DNA of 64,000 nt. Origin: an uncultured Synechococcus sp. (GTDB lineage: Bacteria > Cyanobacteriota > Cyanobacteriia > PCC-6307 > Cyanobiaceae). Below, one piece after another: positions 63,389 to 64,000 of this stretch; the stretch's first letter is position 1, and each line of letters begins with the position of its first letter. Below the pieces are notes generated by a model. The model was not told where the DNA came from. It did no database searches and saw nothing but the letters and a program-made list of their open reading frames with translations. The stretch lies in contig CASICK010000002.1 in the NCBI GenBank assembly GCA_949373155.1, positions 408,741 to 472,740 of the forward strand, read 5' to 3'. The position numbers and the translations under genes are program-made.

Positions 63389-63595
63389 TCAGATTTTTTC
63401 TTTGAGGGCTTCTCTGTAGTCCCGGCACTGGTAAGAGGAGTGAAGGCTTTGCGTTGTTTCGTCGATTGCGCAGTCAAAGCCTTCTCTGAAGGCAGCACGC
63501 TTCATGGCTTCGATTTGAGAGACAGCGTAAATGCCAAGCACAATCAAGATGAACAGTGAAATCCCTGCTCCAGTGCCTTTTGGGTACAACTTCAT
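63389..63595 (-). CDS. Small membrane protein with a cytosolic or lumenal Cys-containing tail
   Basis: 68 residues. One membrane helix (about 12-28, ISLFILIVLGIYAVSQI) and a soluble tail (EAMKRAAFREGFDCAIDETT, SSYQCRDYREALKEKI) with two cysteines. No known family. It stands alone between rpe and the YqhA-like gene. Confidence 0.55.
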   Translation of the reverse strand: MKLYPKGTGAGISLFILIVLGIYAVSQIEAMKRAAFREGFDCAIDETTQSLHSSYQCRDYREALKEKI

Positions 63596-63724
63596 CTCAT
63601 CCAGTTGATGTCTTGAATGAGTTTAGGGTGCTAAGAATGAGATGTAAATAATGAAAGATCAAGGCCTTCAAGCTGAGTTTGGTCAGTGATGACTCTTTGA
63701 TTGATGATGGGCTAGTTGAAGCCT

Positions 63725-64000
63725 TTAGTTTGTTTTGTGATTTTTCCCTACCAGCCAAGCACTAAATGCAAGCATTAATACGCAGCCACAGAATTGTAGT
63801 AATTCTGAAATTGATTGCACTTGAAAGCTAATCATTAGCTTGAAAGCTGTAACGATTAATGCAACAATGATAACATTGGTAAGTTTTTGTTTTAAGCCTT
63901 CAAGTGAGGTGATGCTCAGGATATTTCGTCTTTCTTGGGATAGGTCTTGAAGTCGTGGATCGATATCAGAAATAATCAGCTCATACACGCCATATCCAAA
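63725..64000 (-). CDS. YqhA-family (UPF0114) membrane protein, C-terminal part (cut by window edge)
   Basis: The frame is open to the window edge (92 codons). GVYELIISDIDPRLQD and SLEGLKQKLTNVIIVALIVT, then two hydrophobic segments and a short polar tail (KNHKTN), fit the C-terminal half of the UPF0114/YqhA family. The N-terminal helices lie outside the window. The GTG at 63988 is not the true start. Function of the family is unknown. Confidence 0.65.
   Translation of the reverse strand, partial: FGYGVYELIISDIDPRLQDLSQERRNILSITSLEGLKQKLTNVIIVALIVTAFKLMISFQVQSISELLQFCGCVLMLAFSAWLVGKNHKTN

Noticed and set aside
1..64000. tRNA, rRNA, tmRNA, insertion sequence or phage genes
   Set aside because: I looked for cloverleaf-like T-arm sequences, transposase motifs and terminal repeats in the intergenic stretches and saw none; a covariance-model scan would be needed to exclude small RNAs.

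Overview
The window is a stretch of chromosome from a marine picocyanobacterium, most likely Synechococcus subcluster 5.1 and possibly a clade I (coastal, CC9311-like) strain. The strain guess is inference; the genus call rests on several things visible here: a type I, purple-bacterial-like phosphoribulokinase next to leuB (typical of alpha-cyanobacteria), a cytochrome c6, the glpX-hemA-glgC-gnd-pgl block divergent from rpe, Ycf55/DUF3685, DUF3727 and CIA30 proteins, and many very short, tightly packed membrane proteins. I see no rRNA, tRNA, insertion sequence, prophage or CRISPR array.

Layout. 1-3.5 kb: the 5' end of a Cu,Zn superoxide dismutase gene, a glycosyltransferase coupled to a zinc-ribbon protein, a DUF924 protein and small membrane or secreted proteins. 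4-15.3 kb: a metal-transport region. It holds an mntCAB-type manganese ABC importer, a DUF3721 protein, cytochrome c6, a UPF0718 permease with its DUF1980 partner, an unrecognised 462-residue protein, znuC-znuB, a Zur-like operator, znuA, and a surface protein with a His-Asp-Asp repeat whose frame is broken inside the repeat. 15.3-22 kb: an AT-richer patch of short lineage-specific genes, with a PPC-glutaredoxin fusion, a ribbon-helix-helix protein and a glutamate-receptor-like channel. 22-29 kb: PdeM, two large secreted or anchored proteins of unknown function, an L,D-transpeptidase, a CBS protein, pgsA, a CSP41-like protein and hisA.

29-43.7 kb is mostly housekeeping: a Fur-family regulator, Ycf55, a thylakoid thioredoxin-fold protein, a CofE-like protein, then ruvX, yqeG, proB, lpxD, leuB, prk, pilD and accD in tight succession. 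43.8-46.1 kb has class I and class II fructose-bisphosphate aldolases side by side. 46-54.5 kb has an S66 peptidase, purQ-purS, an ICMT-like protein, a second L,D-transpeptidase, cobW with a His-rich loop, a pentapeptide protein, a degenerate uracil phosphoribosyltransferase homologue and ilvD. 54.5-63.1 kb is a carbon-metabolism block (pgl, gnd, glgC, hemA, glpX) divergent from two tandem rpe-like genes, the first of which has lost both metal-binding histidines. The window ends in small membrane proteins, the last a YqhA-family protein cut by the window edge.

How the genes fit together: the Calvin-Benson and oxidative pentose phosphate enzymes (prk, both aldolases, glpX, rpe, gnd, pgl) and glycogen synthesis (glgC) cover central carbon flow. 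The 4-15 kb region looks like a manganese and zinc uptake locus reaching from the inner membrane to the cell surface. The most promising new biology is that locus, with its unknown 462-residue protein and the broken His/Asp repeat, together with the rpe-like and upp-like paralogues that lack expected active-site residues.
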